Assembly (NCBI GenBank): GCA_943736015.1
Contig: OX031058.1
Coordinates: forward strand, 3,921,001-3,985,000
Length of the DNA stretch: 64,000 nt
Origin: Tridacna crocea
Lineage: Eukaryota; Mollusca; Bivalvia; Cardiida; Cardiidae
Direction of reading: 5' to 3'
Below the pieces are notes generated by a model, which saw only the letters and a program-made list of their open reading frames with translations, did no database searches and was not told the DNA's origin. The position numbers were made by a program, and so were the translations under genes. Positions 63,720 to 64,000 of the stretch are shown here, piece by piece. Numbering within the stretch: the first letter of the stretch is position 1; every line of letters starts with the position of its first letter.

Positions 63720-64000
63720 AATACCTTTTCTATTAATAAATATAATACTAATTACTAATTTTGGACTGAAATGGTTAGATAAAATCTTTTTTTTTTTAAG
63801 AAAACGAAAAATAAACAGGTTTGATCTTACATTTTTCTAATTAAAAGCCTTACTCTGCAATGGTTTCCTTTTGGTTCAAAGAGTCTGATTATTTCTTAAA
63901 TTTTTACGACCGCGCTTAAAATTAATCTTTTTATCACATCTAGGTCAATATTTAGATGTCAAGATCGGAATATCTATATTAAACATAAGATTTACAGACC

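Noticed and set aside
1-64000. A piggyBac transposase to drive family A
   Set aside because: No frame in the window shows the expected transposase; the only transposase-like gene (59.7-63.5 kb) has different motifs and no TTAA-type termini were seen around it.

Overview
The window looks like intergenic and intronic DNA from a large, repeat-rich animal genome. The best guess is a bivalve mollusc, possibly a venerid clam. This is inferred from the kinds of repeats (tRNA-headed SINEs, Helitron-like elements carrying 155-170 bp tandem units and GTCCGTCC-type leaders, a jockey/CR1-like LINE tail, many palindromic MITEs) and from GT-AG introns; no species-diagnostic gene is present. Base composition is AT-rich, and almost all short open frames are chance frames inside repeats.

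The dominant occupant is one MITE family, called family A here. A full copy is about 228 bp. It is bounded by TTAA with piggyBac-like ends (TTAACYCWTTACCA) and has two different outer arms. The L arm continues ACCACACAATCCC and the R arm continues ACCAAACGACAAAATTTTAG. They flank a near-perfect central palindrome of about 69 bp, centred on GGTNACC, whose arms read GTGGGAAAAGGAGAAAATGC. I call a copy '+' when L comes first (centre GGTAACC) and '-' when R comes first (centre GGTTACC). About 70 copies or fragments lie between 1 and 51,003, and none was recognised in the last 13 kb. Copies form chains that share one TTAA, insert into each other, into a SINE and into another repeat, and are themselves invaded by Helitron-like DNA. 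No transposase for this family is in the window.

Layout: 1-14.5 kb is almost continuous family A, with one SINE and one double-palindrome MITE. 15-30 kb holds three Helitron-like elements, a 1.29 kb foldback element, a 0.54 kb TA-flanked element, a hAT-like element and scattered family A. 30-33.3 kb holds a 5'-truncated LINE inside a repeated 230 bp unit. 33.3-33.7 kb has a cluster of promoter-type motifs. 34-51 kb is family A plus minisatellites and SINEs, with a candidate plus-strand internal exon (38,077-38,207) and a candidate signal-anchor first exon (51,041-51,146). 52-59.1 kb is tandem repeats and small GATC hairpins.

The clearest gene is on the minus strand at 63,513-59,719. It has five exons with matching phases and consensus splice sites, and encodes about 654 residues of a transposase-like protein (motif HADNCPGQNKN). 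Its first exon is probably beyond the right edge. The other two candidate exons cannot be tied to it or to each other.
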